A DNA stretch of 64,000 bases from Neocallimastix lanati (nom. inval.) (Eukaryota > Neocallimastigomycota > Neocallimastigomycetes > Neocallimastigales > Neocallimastigaceae): contig JACVTC010000150.1 in assembly GCA_016946835.1 (NCBI GenBank), positions 321,501-385,500 on the forward strand, in the 5' to 3' direction. A program made the translations under genes and the position numbers. Positions 43,812-55,817 of the stretch are shown here, piece by piece (within the stretch, counting starts at the first letter, position 1; each line of letters opens with the position of its first letter). The notes under the pieces are model-generated. The model saw only the letters and a program-made list of their open reading frames with translations. It did no database searches and was not told the origin of the DNA.

Positions 43812-45107
43812 AAAGAAATTTATCAGACAACCAATTTTCAGGTTCACTTCCTTCCTCATTTTAAAATTTTAAAAATTTAGAATTATTGTAAGTATGATAA
43901 AAGTTTTAAAAAATATATATATATATATAAATATATATATATATATTATAATTTACTTAATTATTAAATTTAAATATACACTTACATGTTAATAATAATA
44001 ATGAAATAAATTTTTAAAACGTTGCATTATTTTATTTATTTATTTATTAATTTATTTATTAATTTATTTATTAATTTATTTATTAATTTATTTATTAATT
44101 TATTTATTAATTTATTTATTAATTTATTTTATTAAAAAAAAAAAAAAAATAAAATAATTAATAAAAATAGTGAAGCTAATAATTTAAAAGATATTAATGG
44201 ACCAGTTCCAAATTTTAATTCTAAAAAATGTTTATTTATTGGAACTAATGTATGCATTAAACCTGATGAAAAACCTTCATGTGTATCTTCATTAAATGTT
44301 TGTAGTGTATCGGAACAATCAAAAAAAGATAATGATAAAAACTATAATTTAGTTTTAATTATTAGTGTTATTGGTTTAATTCTTGCTATATTATTCTTTT
44401 TAAAAATGATAAAGAAGAATAAAAATAAATCAGAATATAATGATGAAAATGATAGTCAAACAACAAGTGTCGAATTAAATATCTCAGATGATAACCATAA
44501 CAGAAGCAGTAGTAATGAAAATGGAAATATGAATATGAATACTTATAATGAAAATGATCAGATGATTAATGCAAATCAATATAGCAATCAATCATTAAAT
44601 CAAATTTATAATGAAAATAGTCAAATGAATGCATATCAATACAATAATCAATCATTAAATCAAGTTTATATGAATAATTATCAATATGATAATAGAAGTA
44701 ACGTCGTAAATAATAGTGGTAATTATAATACTTCTGGAATGACCTCACCTATACAAACGAATTTAAATACGTTAAATTCAACTAGTAATAATGGTTATAG
44801 CCAAACTTTATCTAATAATGGAGTCACCAATTTTAGGTCACCAATTTTAGGTATGAATAATATGGTATCATCAACTAATGCCATTCCACAAGTTAATCTC
44901 TATTCGAATACACCTTCAATTCAAAGTAATAACGGTAATGAAAATAATATAAATCAATTACATGGTAAATTTTCAGGAATTCAGAATGTTCAAAATAATG
45001 TTTATAATAATAAAGTTACGAATGAAGAACCACCACCATATATTGAATCAGAAGAAAAACAAAAAGCTCCATTGTTTGAAAAATCAAAAAAATTAAGTAG
45101 TAAATAA
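43167..45107 (+). CDS. Leucine-rich-repeat transmembrane protein, 3' part of a multi-exon gene
   Basis: Five exons: 43167-43235, 43401-43472, 43594-43665, 43816-43887 and 44171-45107, with GT...AG introns of 121-283 bases. The first four are 69-72 bases, in the same phase, and each encodes one LRR of plant-like type (SLRDNKFTGDIPDF, NNQFDGDIG, LRNNKLTGTIPEYIG, LSDNQFSGSLPSS). The last exon encodes a cap with six Cys (KKCLFIGTNVCIKP to SLNVCSV), one membrane helix (VLIISVIGLILAILFFL), a basic stop-transfer and a long Asn/Ser-rich cytoplasmic tail ending with PPPYIE, a PPxY motif that can bind WW domains. The 5' exons are absent: the 6-kb satellite begins 130 bases upstream. An in-frame TAA lies in exon 4 (43862-43864), so the gene may be a pseudogene or skip that exon. 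No kinase domain. Confidence 0.75.
44037..44133. repeat. 12-bp minisatellite in the last LRR-gene intron
   Basis: About seven copies of ATTAATTTATTT, followed by a short A-run and the acceptor AG at 44169-44170. Confidence 0.8.
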
Positions 45108-45400
45108 TAAATATAAAATCACCGAAGAAGAAAAAAAAAAATTAAATATTTCATTATTTATATTAATTTTTTTTTCTCTTATATATATATAAATATATAT
45201 ATATAAATATATATATATATTATCATTTATTTATTAAATGATTTATACAATAATTCATTTATCTTATATTGAATGAATAGAAAAGTAAAACTTTAAAGAA
45301 AAAAAAAGAAGAAAGTTTAAAATAATGAAATAATAATAAAGTAAAAATAAAAAAAAGAAAAAGAAAAAGAAATAATAAAAAAAAAAAAAATAAAATAAAA

Positions 45401-45432
<32 letters not shown>

Positions 45433-46310
45433 CAATTAAAAAAATAGTATAGTTTTAAAAATTTAAAAAATAAATATATATATATAAAAGTAAAAATAAG
45501 AAATTAAAAATAAAAATAAATATATATATTATATAATATTAAAAATGAATAAAATAAAATAATATACATATATGAAAGAAAATTAATTTTTCCTATTGAT
45601 TATTTTTTTTTATTTGGTTTTGTTGTTTGTGTTTGTTTTTTTGTGTTGAATTTGTAGTCAGCTCAAAATATTATTTTATGTATATTTAAAAAAAAAAAAA
45701 AAATAACTATTTTCTAATATCGATCAAAGTCTCTCCAAAAAAATTTTTTTATGAAATTGTTCTCTCTATCTATTATTACCGATTTAAATCCAAAAAAAAA
45801 AAAAAAAAAAATAAAAATAATTAGAATAACAGAATATATCACTCATTCACGCAATGTTCAATCCATACTTTTTTTTTTTTTTTAAAAAAACAAAAAAATT
45901 AAAGAAATGATTATCTCCAGGTTTTTATTGGCCTTATTTAGTCTGTCTTATTAAATAATCAACTTCAAATTATTTTATTTTTTAGTAGAACAAAACGTTT
46001 TGGCTTTTCTTTTTTTTTTTTTTTTTTTATAAATAAATATATATATATATATATAAACAATAAATATCGGATATTTTAAAACTATTTATTAAATTTTTAT
46101 TATTATTAAAAGTAAAAATGAAACTTTTTGTACTTTGGAAAAGTTGAAAGTCTATTTTTTAATAATTAATAATAAATAAAAATAACTATAATTATTTTTT
46201 TTTTTTTTATAAATGGACATAGGACATAATTATAATAAATTACAATTTTTATAAATTTTTGTTGGTATTTTTTTAAAATTAGTCAAATAGTCAATATATA
46301 TAAATTACAT
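45108..46310. other. AT-rich intergenic region 3' of the LRR gene
   Basis: Poly(A), poly(T) and (TA)n runs; no gene or RNA recognised. AATAAA-like words just after the stop (45109-45115 and 45153) could serve as poly(A) signals. Confidence 0.5.
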
Positions 46311-48354
46311 TTATTCAAGATTTACAAAGTATTACATGTATTATTACAATAAAGATTAATGTAGAAATAAAATGTAATTAAGATTTAATTAAAGTTTTGA
46401 TCAATAAGTCAATTAAAATATTTAAAGTTTTGATCAAGAAGTAAATTAAAGTTATTAAAGCTTTGATTAAAAAGTTTAACGGACATACTAAAAATGACCG
46501 TTTGTTAAATAAGGAAACTATATAAAAATACTATATCTAATAATAAATTTTTTGAAAATATAAACTTAAAAATAATTATAAGAAATAATATATAATTATT
46601 ATAAGAAAATAATTATATAAGAAATAATAAGATGTATAATTATTGTAAGTAAATAATTATATAAGAAATAATAAGATGTATAATTATTATAAGAAAATAC
46701 TTAAAGAATATAATTATACAAGAAAATAAAAATATATTATTATAAATAAATAATTATAAAAAAAAACTTTAAATAATTATTTAATAATTATTTAAAGAAA
46801 ATAATTATATAAGAAAATAAGAATATATATATTATATAAAAGATATATAATTATATAAGAAAATAATAAAAGTATATAATTATTTTAAAGAAAATAATTA
46901 TATAAGAAAAATAAAGTATATAAAATTATTAAAAGAAATAATTATATATATAAAAAAATTATATAAAATTATATAATTATAATTATAAGAAAATATAATT
47001 ATATAAAATTATAAAAGAAAATAATTATTATATAGAGAGAATAAATATAATAATAAAAAAGTTAATATTTATATAAATAAAGTAGTTATTTATTACTCAA
47101 AAGGTAATAAAATAATTATAAAAGGTAATGTTGAAAGAATAATAAAGATTATAAAAATATAATTATTATAATGAAAAAAATAAAAGATATTATATAAGTA
47201 TTTAAATTATTATGAAGAAATAATAATAAAAAGATATTTATATAAAGATAATTTATAAAATAAAAAGATAATTAGTAAAATAAATAAAATAAAAATATAT
47301 TATTCTTATGTTATTTATCTTATCTTATTTATTTTATGTTATTTATATATAATTAAATAAAAAAGATTTAAAAAAAATAAATCTTTTAATCATTTATATA
47401 TAAAGGGAACACAAGAAAAATTTTTAATATAAATTTTTTAAATATAAATAAATTAAATATAAAAGAAGAAATATAATAAAAACTATAAAATTATATTTAA
47501 ACTATTGTAAAAGTTAAAAGGGTAAATAAAGAAAGGAAAAATTATAAAACTATATAATTAATAAAAATCTAATATGTAAATAAAAAAAATATTTTATACT
47601 AAATAAAAACTATATATAAAATAATTTAATTCTTTAATACTAAATAATAAAATAATAATAAAAATTATTATAAAAATTATTTATTAAAAAATTATTAAAT
47701 TATTTTATATAAAAGAAAAAAATAAAATATTAAAAATTAAATGAATTAAAAAGTGCACTTTTAAAATAATTATTTAACATTATTTGTTTTTATTCTTTTA
47801 AAATAGTTTTAATAATTATTTTAAAAGTGTAAATAAAAAAAAGTCAATAAAAAATTTTTTAATAACAATAAATAAAAATATAAAAAAAAATATAATTATT
47901 TAGAGTTATCGAAAAAAATGTAGTACAAAAAATAAAAATAAATTTTTTTGTACCGCAAAATATATATAATAATTAATAAATAGATAAGTATGAATTACCG
48001 TTATTATCTAAAAAGATTTATAATAAATATAATTATTTAATAAAAAAAAAAATAATTTAATAATAAACCATAATGTATTTTGACTATCTATTATATAATA
48101 ATTAAACTAAATTATTTATTATTATATATAATAAATATTCTCAAAATACATAGGAGAAATAAAAATTATTTTTTTTTTAATAATTATTATTAATTTTTTT
48201 TTTTGTCTATTTATTATTTTTTTTGTAATATTTTTTAAAATATTTTATTATTATATTATTATATGGGTTGAAAAAAAAATTTTTTTTTTTTTGTATTATT
48301 TGTTAATACATTTTTAATTTTATTGGATAAATAATTTAATTTTTTAGTTTGTAT

Positions 48355-48386
<32 letters not shown>

Positions 48387-49440
48387 GCAAAGGCTTTAAA
48401 TTATTTCAATACCTTGATTGGATTGAAAAAAAAATTTTTTTTTTATATATTTGTGATTATATTTTATTTTATTTATTATTTTTTTTTTGAATGAATAATA
48501 ATTATTTGTATTGAAAAAATAATAATCTTTTGATACATTGTAATGATATTTTTTATTATTATTGGATAAAAAGAAGAAGATATTGTATATATATTGATTT
48601 TTTTTTTTTTTTTGATATATTGTAATACATTTTTATATTTGAATTGTTAAATATTTTAATTATAATTTAATATTAAGTAAATAAAAATTATAGTTAGTAA
48701 TTATTAATAATAGTAATAATAAGTAATAATAATAAAAAATTTAAAAGGCCTTTTTTTGAAAAAAAAAAAAAAAAAGTAAAGGCTTTAAATAAATAAATAA
48801 ATAAATAAAAATAAATTTTATTATATATTTTTTAATAAAATATTTATAAAAATAAATATATTTAAATATATAAAAAACTTATTTTTAATTTTTAAAAAAA
48901 TTTTTAAAAAAATAATAATTTATTTTATTAAATAAAAAATAAAAAATAAAAAATAAAAAATAAAAAATAAAAAATAAAAAATAAAAAATAAAAAATAAAA
49001 AATAAAAAATTAAAAATAAAAAATAAAAAATAAAAAATAAAAATAAAGGACACATTTAAAATAAAAGAATAATTTTAAAAGGACCTTTTGAATTTATAAT
49101 TTTAATAAATAATTAATAAAAAATTTTTTAATTTATTATTAATTATAATTAAAATCATAAATAATTTAATTTAAAAAATAAAAAAATTTAAAAAAAAATA
49201 ATTAAATTTTGGTGTAACATAAAAAAATTTTTTAAGAATAATTAAAAAAATTTAATTTATATTTACCTTTTAATTATATAATCATAAAAGTTTTTTCGTT
49301 TTGTTTATGTGTATATTTTATTATTTTTAAATAAAATTATAATTAGTGTTATTATAATTTTTATTATTGTTATTGTGGTTTTATTTATCTTTGTCTTTAT
49401 TGTCCTTGTCGTTATTCATTTAATATTTATTTTATTAAAG
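46311..49440 (-). mobile_element. 3' tail of minus-strand LINE copy 2
   Basis: Collinear by eye with 20241-21358 plus 30834-33617, without the SINE and Ty3 insertions, which confirms that those two are insertions. It differs by two fold-back rearrangements (47757-47828 and 48073-48151) and by a longer (TAAAAAA)n tract (about 48940-49046, against three to four units at 33150-33178 in copy 1). Confidence 0.65.
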
Positions 49441-51170
49441 TAATAAAAAGTGCCCTTTGGATAAGGTCTTTTTTCTTTAAAACTTACTGTTTTAATTATT
49501 ATTATTATTAATATTATTATTATTATTATTAGTAGTAGTAGTAGTAGTTCATTCCAAAATTTATAAAGAAAGTCCGTGATGATTTTAAATTTATAATAAT
49601 CTTTATTATTTAATATACTGTCTAATATGTTATAATTTGGTGGTGGATGATCACTAAGGAAAGCTGACTTTTCAATATTAAATTCCATTCCATTTTCTTC
49701 AGCCCATTTAAAACAGATATCTAACATTTTTGCATATCTTTTTAATTTTCATGATTTAATTTAATATCATCAGCATAGAAAAGACAATGAGGTAAAGGAT
49801 CATTTGAATACTTTTCCGTCAATTCTGATGCTAAATCATCAATGAAAATATTAAAAAAGTAGGGGTGATAAAATAGCACCTTGTAATAAGTCTCTTTGTA
49901 ATTTCTATTTCATTAGTTATTTCCTGATTTACAATTATTCTAGTAGTACATTCAGAAAATAAAGAAGCAATCGATGAGAGGATACCTTTGGGAAGATTTC
50001 TTTTTTCTATTTTTTTTTTATCAACATTTTTATTGGAACGGTATCATAGGCTTTCTTTAAATCCAAAAAAAAAAAAACATGATATTTTTTGGATTATAAC
50101 TCTGAGCTGTTTCATTTGAGGCTATGACATGTGTTACTGTGGAATACCCTGAACGAAATCCTGCTTGATTTCCACACAATTTAAGTTCTTTTTTTCAATT
50201 TCTGATTCATATAATCTAATAATAGACCTTCAAATACTTTACGAAATGTAGTTGTTATTGACATTGGTCTAAAATCTTTAATATAGGAGGACTTCTTCTT
50301 TTTTTTGGAATAGGAAATGTAACGGATTCATTCCATCCTTTAGGCGTCATTCCAAACTTCATACACATTCTGATAAAGGCGAAGTAAAAGTTTTGGAAAA
50401 TCTGTTCCTAAAAGAGTTTTCAACATTACTGGATGAATCCCGTCTATTCCACATACTTTATTTGAGGTTAACTTACTAATTTTAAACTTAATTTGATCCT
50501 CATTCAAATATTCATAAAATTCCTTATCATAGCATCTCAAAATAGTTTTTTTCTTATGTCCCTAGGATTGAATTTCTGGTTTTTTATATTTATATATTTT
50601 TTTTTATAATAATTAAAAACATCTTCAAGAGGTGTTAAATTTAGTGATTCTAATTCAATAAATTGAGGATTTTCATTTGAGTTCTTTAAATGTTCCTTAA
50701 AAAGTTTCAGTACCGTATTTATTTCTATTGGTTTTTTTTTTTCTGAAATTGAATTAGAATATTGTTTCTAATTCATTGTTTGTACTTGTTGATTTTTGAT
50801 TTTTCATTATCCGATATAGATTTTCCAATTTCAAAAAAAAAAAAAAAAAAAAATATTTATCTATATCGGGAGATTGATACACATTTTTATTTGCTGATAA
50901 AGAACCCAATAAATCAGAACTTCGTATCTTGTAAAAATCCCCCTTATTAATTCATCGAAGGAATTTTGTATCATTTTGTTTTTACCTCCACTAAAGATTG
51001 TTGAAATTTTATTGATGATTGTTTTTTCGAATTTTGAAAGATAGTACTTGAAAATATATTTATTCTATTTGAAAATGAATTTCTTATTAAAGGTAGTTTT
51101 AAATTTTTTAATAATGTATCTTTTCTTAATAGTAGTAGCAGTAGTAGTGTTATTATTAATATCATTATTG
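49441..51170 (-). pseudogene. LINE ORF2 fragment, internally deleted and frameshifted (copy 2)
   Basis: Pieces of one ORF2 in several frames on the minus strand. From the 5' side: a Lys-rich linker (about 51170-50580; IRNSFSNRINIFSS, LNLTPLEDVFNYYKK), then RT YDKEFYEYLNEDQIKF, KVCGIDGIHPVMLKTLLG (50540-50340), KDFRPMSITTTFRKVFEGLL, NQAGFRSGYSTVTHVIAS and CTTRIIVNQEITNE. The last piece (49727-49416) reads WAEENGMEFNIEKSAFLSD and then jumps to HPPPNYNILDS, the C-terminal end. It supplies the N-terminal RT part missing from copy 1. The copy is dead. Confidence 0.8.
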
Positions 51171-51376
51171 TTGTAGTTATTAATATTATTATTATTAGTA
51201 TTAAATGAATTATTAAATGAATTAAAACTAGAATTATAATTATTAGTATTAAATGAATTATTAAATGAATTAAAACTAGAATTATTATTATTATTAATAT
51301 AATTATAATAATTAAATAAATATTTTATTATATAATAATTTCATAATTTAATATATATTTGATAATAAAAAATAAA

Positions 51377-51419
<43 letters not shown>

Positions 51420-51840
51420 AAAATAAAAAAAGATTAAAAAATAAAATACAAAAAAAATAAAATAAAACATTTTCATATTTATTTATATTTATAACTGTAA
51501 TTTTTATTATATAAATAAATAAATAAATAATAATTAAATAAATATTTTATTTTAAAATAAAAAAATAAAATAAAAAAAAGAAAAGATAAATATTTTTTTA
51601 GTAATTTTCTTGAAATAAAATAAAATATTTTTTTAGTAATTTTCTTAAAATAAAATAAAATATTTTCATATTTATTTATAACTGTAATTTTTTTTAAAAA
51701 AAAATAAATAAATAAATAATAATTAAATAAATATTTTATTTTATAATAATTTCATAATTTAATATGTATATATTTGATAATAAAAAGTAAAAAAATAAAA
51801 AAAAAAAAAAAAAAAAAAAAAAATAAAAATATAAAATAAA
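51171..51840. other. AT-rich region with microsatellites
   Basis: A ~55-bp block with AGTATTAAATGAATTATTAA occurs twice (about 51200-51285). Two similar ~200-bp blocks containing A-runs and AACTGTAATTTTT follow. No gene seen. Confidence 0.5.
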
Positions 51841-52175
51841 AATTAAAAATAAAATAAAATAAAATAAAATAAAATAAAATAAAATAAAATAAAATAAAAT
51901 AAAATAAAATAAAATAAAATAAAATAAAATAAAATAAAATAAAATAAAATAAAATAAAATAAAATAAAATAAAATAAAATAAAATAAAATAAAATAAAAT
52001 AAAATAAAATAAAATAAAATAAAATAAAATAAAATAAAATAAAATAAAATAAAATAAAATAAAATAAAATAAAATAAAATAAAATAAAATAAAATAAAAT
52101 AAATAAAATAAAATAAAATAAAATAAAATAAATAAATAAAATAAATAAATAAAATAAAATAAAATAAAATAAATA
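51841..52175. repeat. (AAAAT)n pentanucleotide array
   Basis: More than fifty nearly uninterrupted copies, degenerating to AAAT/AAAAT at the right end. Reverse frames of Ile-Leu-Phe-Tyr-Phe repeats are shadows. Confidence 0.95.
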
Positions 52176-52469
52176 TTGAATGTAATAATATAAAAGTACA
52201 AGTATATAAAATAAAACAAAATAAATATTTATTATTATTTTTATTAAAGATTATTAAAGACAATTTATTTTTAAAAATAAAATGTTTTATTTAATTATAT
52301 ATATTAGAAAGCAAAAAAATCATTTATATTTAGTGAAATTATTAACAATAATATTGTTTTATATATTAAATTATATCATCAATTGAATACAATAAAAATG
52401 TAAAAAATTTTCATTTCTAAAACAATGATCGATCTGTAATATTCTTTAATAAAAAATAATATTAGATAT

Positions 52470-52985
52470 TTATTTTATTTTATTTTATTTTATTTTATTC
52501 ATTCTGTACTTTATATTCATATTCTACTATTTGTTTTATTTTATTTTATTTTATTCAATATGTACTTTATATTCATATTCTACTATTTGTTTTATTTTAT
52601 TTTATTCAATCTGTGCTTTATATTCATATTCTACTATTTATTTTATTTTATTTTATTTTATTCAATCTATACTTTATATTCATATTCTTACTATTTATAT
52701 TATTTTATTTTATTTTTTTTTTATTTTATTTTAACTTATTTTATTTTATTTTATTTTATTTTATTTTATTTTATTTTATTTTATTTTATTTTATTTTATT
52801 TTATTTTATTTTATTCAATTTGTACTTTATATTCATATTCTACTATTTATTTTATTTTATTCAATTTGTACTTTATATTCATATTCTACTATTTATTTTA
52901 TTTTATTTTATTTTATTTTATTTTATTTTATTTTATTTTATTTTATTTTATTTTATTTTATTTTATTTTATTTTATTTTATTTAT
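52470..52985. repeat. (TTTTA)n array with six interspersed ~35-bp units
   Basis: Six copies of a unit containing ACTTTATATTCATATTCTAC (near 52509, 52564, 52616, 52672, 52825 and 52870) are separated by runs of TTTTA of different length. It is the reverse complement in type of the array at 51841. Confidence 0.85.
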
Positions 52986-54165
52986 TTTATTTTGTATACT
53001 TGTACTTATATTATTGCATTCTTTATTTATTTTTTTTTTTTTTTTTTACAAATAATTGAAAAACTAATTTTTCAAAATTAGTATTAAGAATAATATTGGA
53101 AAATTAATATAAAAATTTTAATTATAATATTTATAAAAATATAGAAATGGAAGAAAATCTAATTATTAATGTGAGTCTAACAAAGGAAAAAAATAAATTA
53201 TTATTAATAAAAAATATAAATTTAATTTTTCTATTTTTTTTAATTATTAAATATTTTTTATTCATTAATTTAATTAAAACTTTAAAAAATATAAAATATA
53301 GATAAAATATTAAAAAATTATAATAATTTACTGAAATTTTTTAATATAAAAAAAGACTTTTTTACTTTTTTTGTTACATAATATATATATTATTGTCCCT
53401 TTAAACAAAAAATATTAATAAATATATATTTTTTATAATATTTAATTAAAAATAAGTTATTATTGTTTTCTAAATTCATATTAATAACATAATAAATATG
53501 TATTTATTAGGATAAATTCCTAATATGATATTATATATATAAAACCATAAATTTTTATTAATATTTTTTAAAATTCTGATAAATTATGTTTAACGTCTTA
53601 ATATATTATTATATATACTTTACTAATAATATTAGCATTTAAAATAAAATAATTCTGAAATTTTACAATAAAACTATTTATATTATTTTTACTTATTTAA
53701 TTCATTTATTTAATAGAAATTATATAAAAAACATTTAATATAAATATTTAAATATGTATAATAGATTTACTGATTATTGAAAAATTAAAGTTAATAAAGT
53801 TTTTTATTAAATTTTTTTTTTGTAATTAATAATAATTTTGTTTTATTTTATTTCTTTTATGTAATTAAAAATTTATTTAAAAATAAATATATTTAAATAA
53901 AAATGTTATAATTTAGAAAAAATGACTTTATATTAAAAATTTTTTTAAAATTTTACTTCAATCAAGATTAATATATTTTAAAAAGAAAGTTAATTTTTTT
54001 TATTTTTTTATTTTACACTTTATTCTTTAATTTTTATATATTAATATATATAAATATTTTAAATATTTTAATTATTTATACATAAAAGTAAAATCATAAT
54101 GATATATAAAATATCATTTTTAATAATTAAAGTACTATTTGAGTATTGTAATATTTTTTTAAATT
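52986..54165. other. AT-rich intergenic region
   Basis: No gene, RNA or repeat family recognised. It forms the upstream region of the ankyrin-like gene at 54166; no clear TATA box can be singled out in such AT-rich DNA. Confidence 0.45.
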
Positions 54166-55314
54166 ATGAAAAGAATGAAAATAATGAAAACAAATGATGT
54201 TCTTTCAAAGAAACAGAAATTAATTTTAGAATTACTTAATAGGAATAATATTGATAAATTAAAAGATTTTATTAATAGTTTAGAAACTCCTCTTTATTTT
54301 TTAAATAGTACTAATTTCGATCTATTTACTTTGGCTTTAAGTTTAAATTGCTCTTTCGATATTATAAAATTAATCTATAATAGGTGTAATTATAAAACTT
54401 TAAATTATGTAGTTAAAGATATATATCATTTATATGATATGAGTAATCACAAAGATGAAACTATTGTAAATTATCAAAATAGTTTAGAAGTTTTAATGGA
54501 TTCAAATAATAATGTAAAATCACCACTTTTAGTATCATTAGAATTTTCTGATTTTCAATCAGTTGAATTTTTAATTAATAAAGGAGCTGACATGTATTTC
54601 AAAATAAATGGTAAATATATTTTAGAAATTTTAAGGGAAGAAAATTTATTAACTATGAGAAAATTAAATTTTCTCCTAAAAAATGGCTTTAGTTTAAAAA
54701 AATTTAAGATTGAACGACTCAGCAATTTTGAATTTAAATATATTAAAAAGTGCTTAGAAAACTTTGTTTTTGATATAAATTTTATAAAATATCTACTTAA
54801 TTTATATAAAAATAAAGCTGGAATTTCAAAAAGAAAATTTAACCATAGGGTTAATAATGAAATAAATAAAATTGAAATCCCAATGGAATTATATTTGAAA
54901 TATTTAGACAGGAAAGATTACAAGAAAGTAGAATATCTTTATAAATATTATGGTACAGAAAAAACAAGATCATTTAAGGATTTTATTCTTTTTTATTTAA
55001 ATTATTTTGATAGAAATTTTAATAAAAAATCATTTTATGATTTTTTTAATTTTATTATAAACAATGAAAACACATTTCCATTTAGTAAAGAGTATGCAAT
55101 TAATGAAAATGAAACCATTATAATAAATAAAAAATTAAAAATAGTTGAACTAATAAAAAATAATAATAATTTAAAATTAGAAACATTTTTGAAAAACAAT
55201 AATTATATTCTTCATTGTTTATATTCAAGCAAAAGTGAAATTTTGAATTTAATTAATGAATATAACGTTTCATCAGATATAGTTGATATTCTTCGAAAGT
55301 ATTTTTTAATTTAA
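54166..55314 (+). CDS. Divergent ankyrin-repeat-like protein
   Basis: An intact single-exon frame of 382 residues. Three ATG codons lie near the start (54166, 54175, 54184); the first is taken. No signal peptide or membrane helix. The clearest ankyrin-like unit is near residues 118-148 (SPLLVSLEFSDFQSVEFLIN then KGADMYFKINGK), with helix-pair texture at 13-85 (LELLNRNNIDKLKDFIN) and 155-190. A conserved block IEIPMELYLKYLDRKDYKKV sits near 237 and NNNLKLETFLKNNNYILHCL near 343. The same blocks, diverged, occur in order in the gene at 58906-59913, so they are paralogues. Ankyrin repeats bind proteins; the partner is unknown. Codon use is extremely AT-biased, like a resident gene. A few atypical repeats make the family label moderate. 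Confidence 0.8.
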   Translation: MKRMKIMKTNDVLSKKQKLILELLNRNNIDKLKDFINSLETPLYFLNSTNFDLFTLALSLNCSFDIIKLIYNRCNYKTLNYVVKDIYHLYDMSNHKDETIVNYQNSLEVLMDSNNNVKSPLLVSLEFSDFQSVEFLINKGADMYFKINGKYILEILREENLLTMRKLNFLLKNGFSLKKFKIERLSNFEFKYIKKCLENFVFDINFIKYLLNLYKNKAGISKRKFNHRVNNEINKIEIPMELYLKYLDRKDYKKVEYLYKYYGTEKTRSFKDFILFYLNYFDRNFNKKSFYDFFNFIINNENTFPFSKEYAINENETIIINKKLKIVELIKNNNNLKLETFLKNNNYILHCLYSSKSEILNLINEYNVSSDIVDILRKYFLI

Positions 55315-55317
55315 AAA

Positions 55318-55738
55318 TTTTATGATAAATCAATTAATAATTAAATTATAATACTCTCTAATTATTTAAAAGTATAAATAAATTAGTATTAAAATTTATT
55401 TTATTATTAATGTATTAATTTTATTTTTTATTGAAAATTTTATATATTTCATGTAATTTTTTATATTAATATTTATTATAATGATATTATATTGGAACAT
55501 GTAGCATTTTTATTATTTTATACGAAACAAATATTAAATAAAATAAAAAAAAAAAAAATTTATATATTACATAAAATAATTAAAAAATTTCTTTTAAATA
55601 CTAAAAAAGATTTTTTATAAAAAAAAGAATAAAAAAAAAAATATATAAAAGAAATATATATTCTTATTAATTTTTAAAAATTATTTTTTAAATATTTTTA
55701 TATTTGTTTTTTAATAAAATATATTTTTTATTTCATTT

Positions 55739-55771
<33 letters not shown>

Positions 55772-55817
55772 TTTATTTATTTTTTTTATAGTATATTTTA
55801 TTAAAATTATAATGTAA
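55318..55817. other. AT-rich 3' flank of the ankyrin-like gene
   Basis: Long T-runs and A-runs; nothing recognised. Confidence 0.45.

Noticed and set aside
51736-53081. Long Ile-Leu-Phe-Tyr-Phe frames in both directions
   Set aside because: Products of (AAAAT)n and (TTTTA)n arrays, not proteins.
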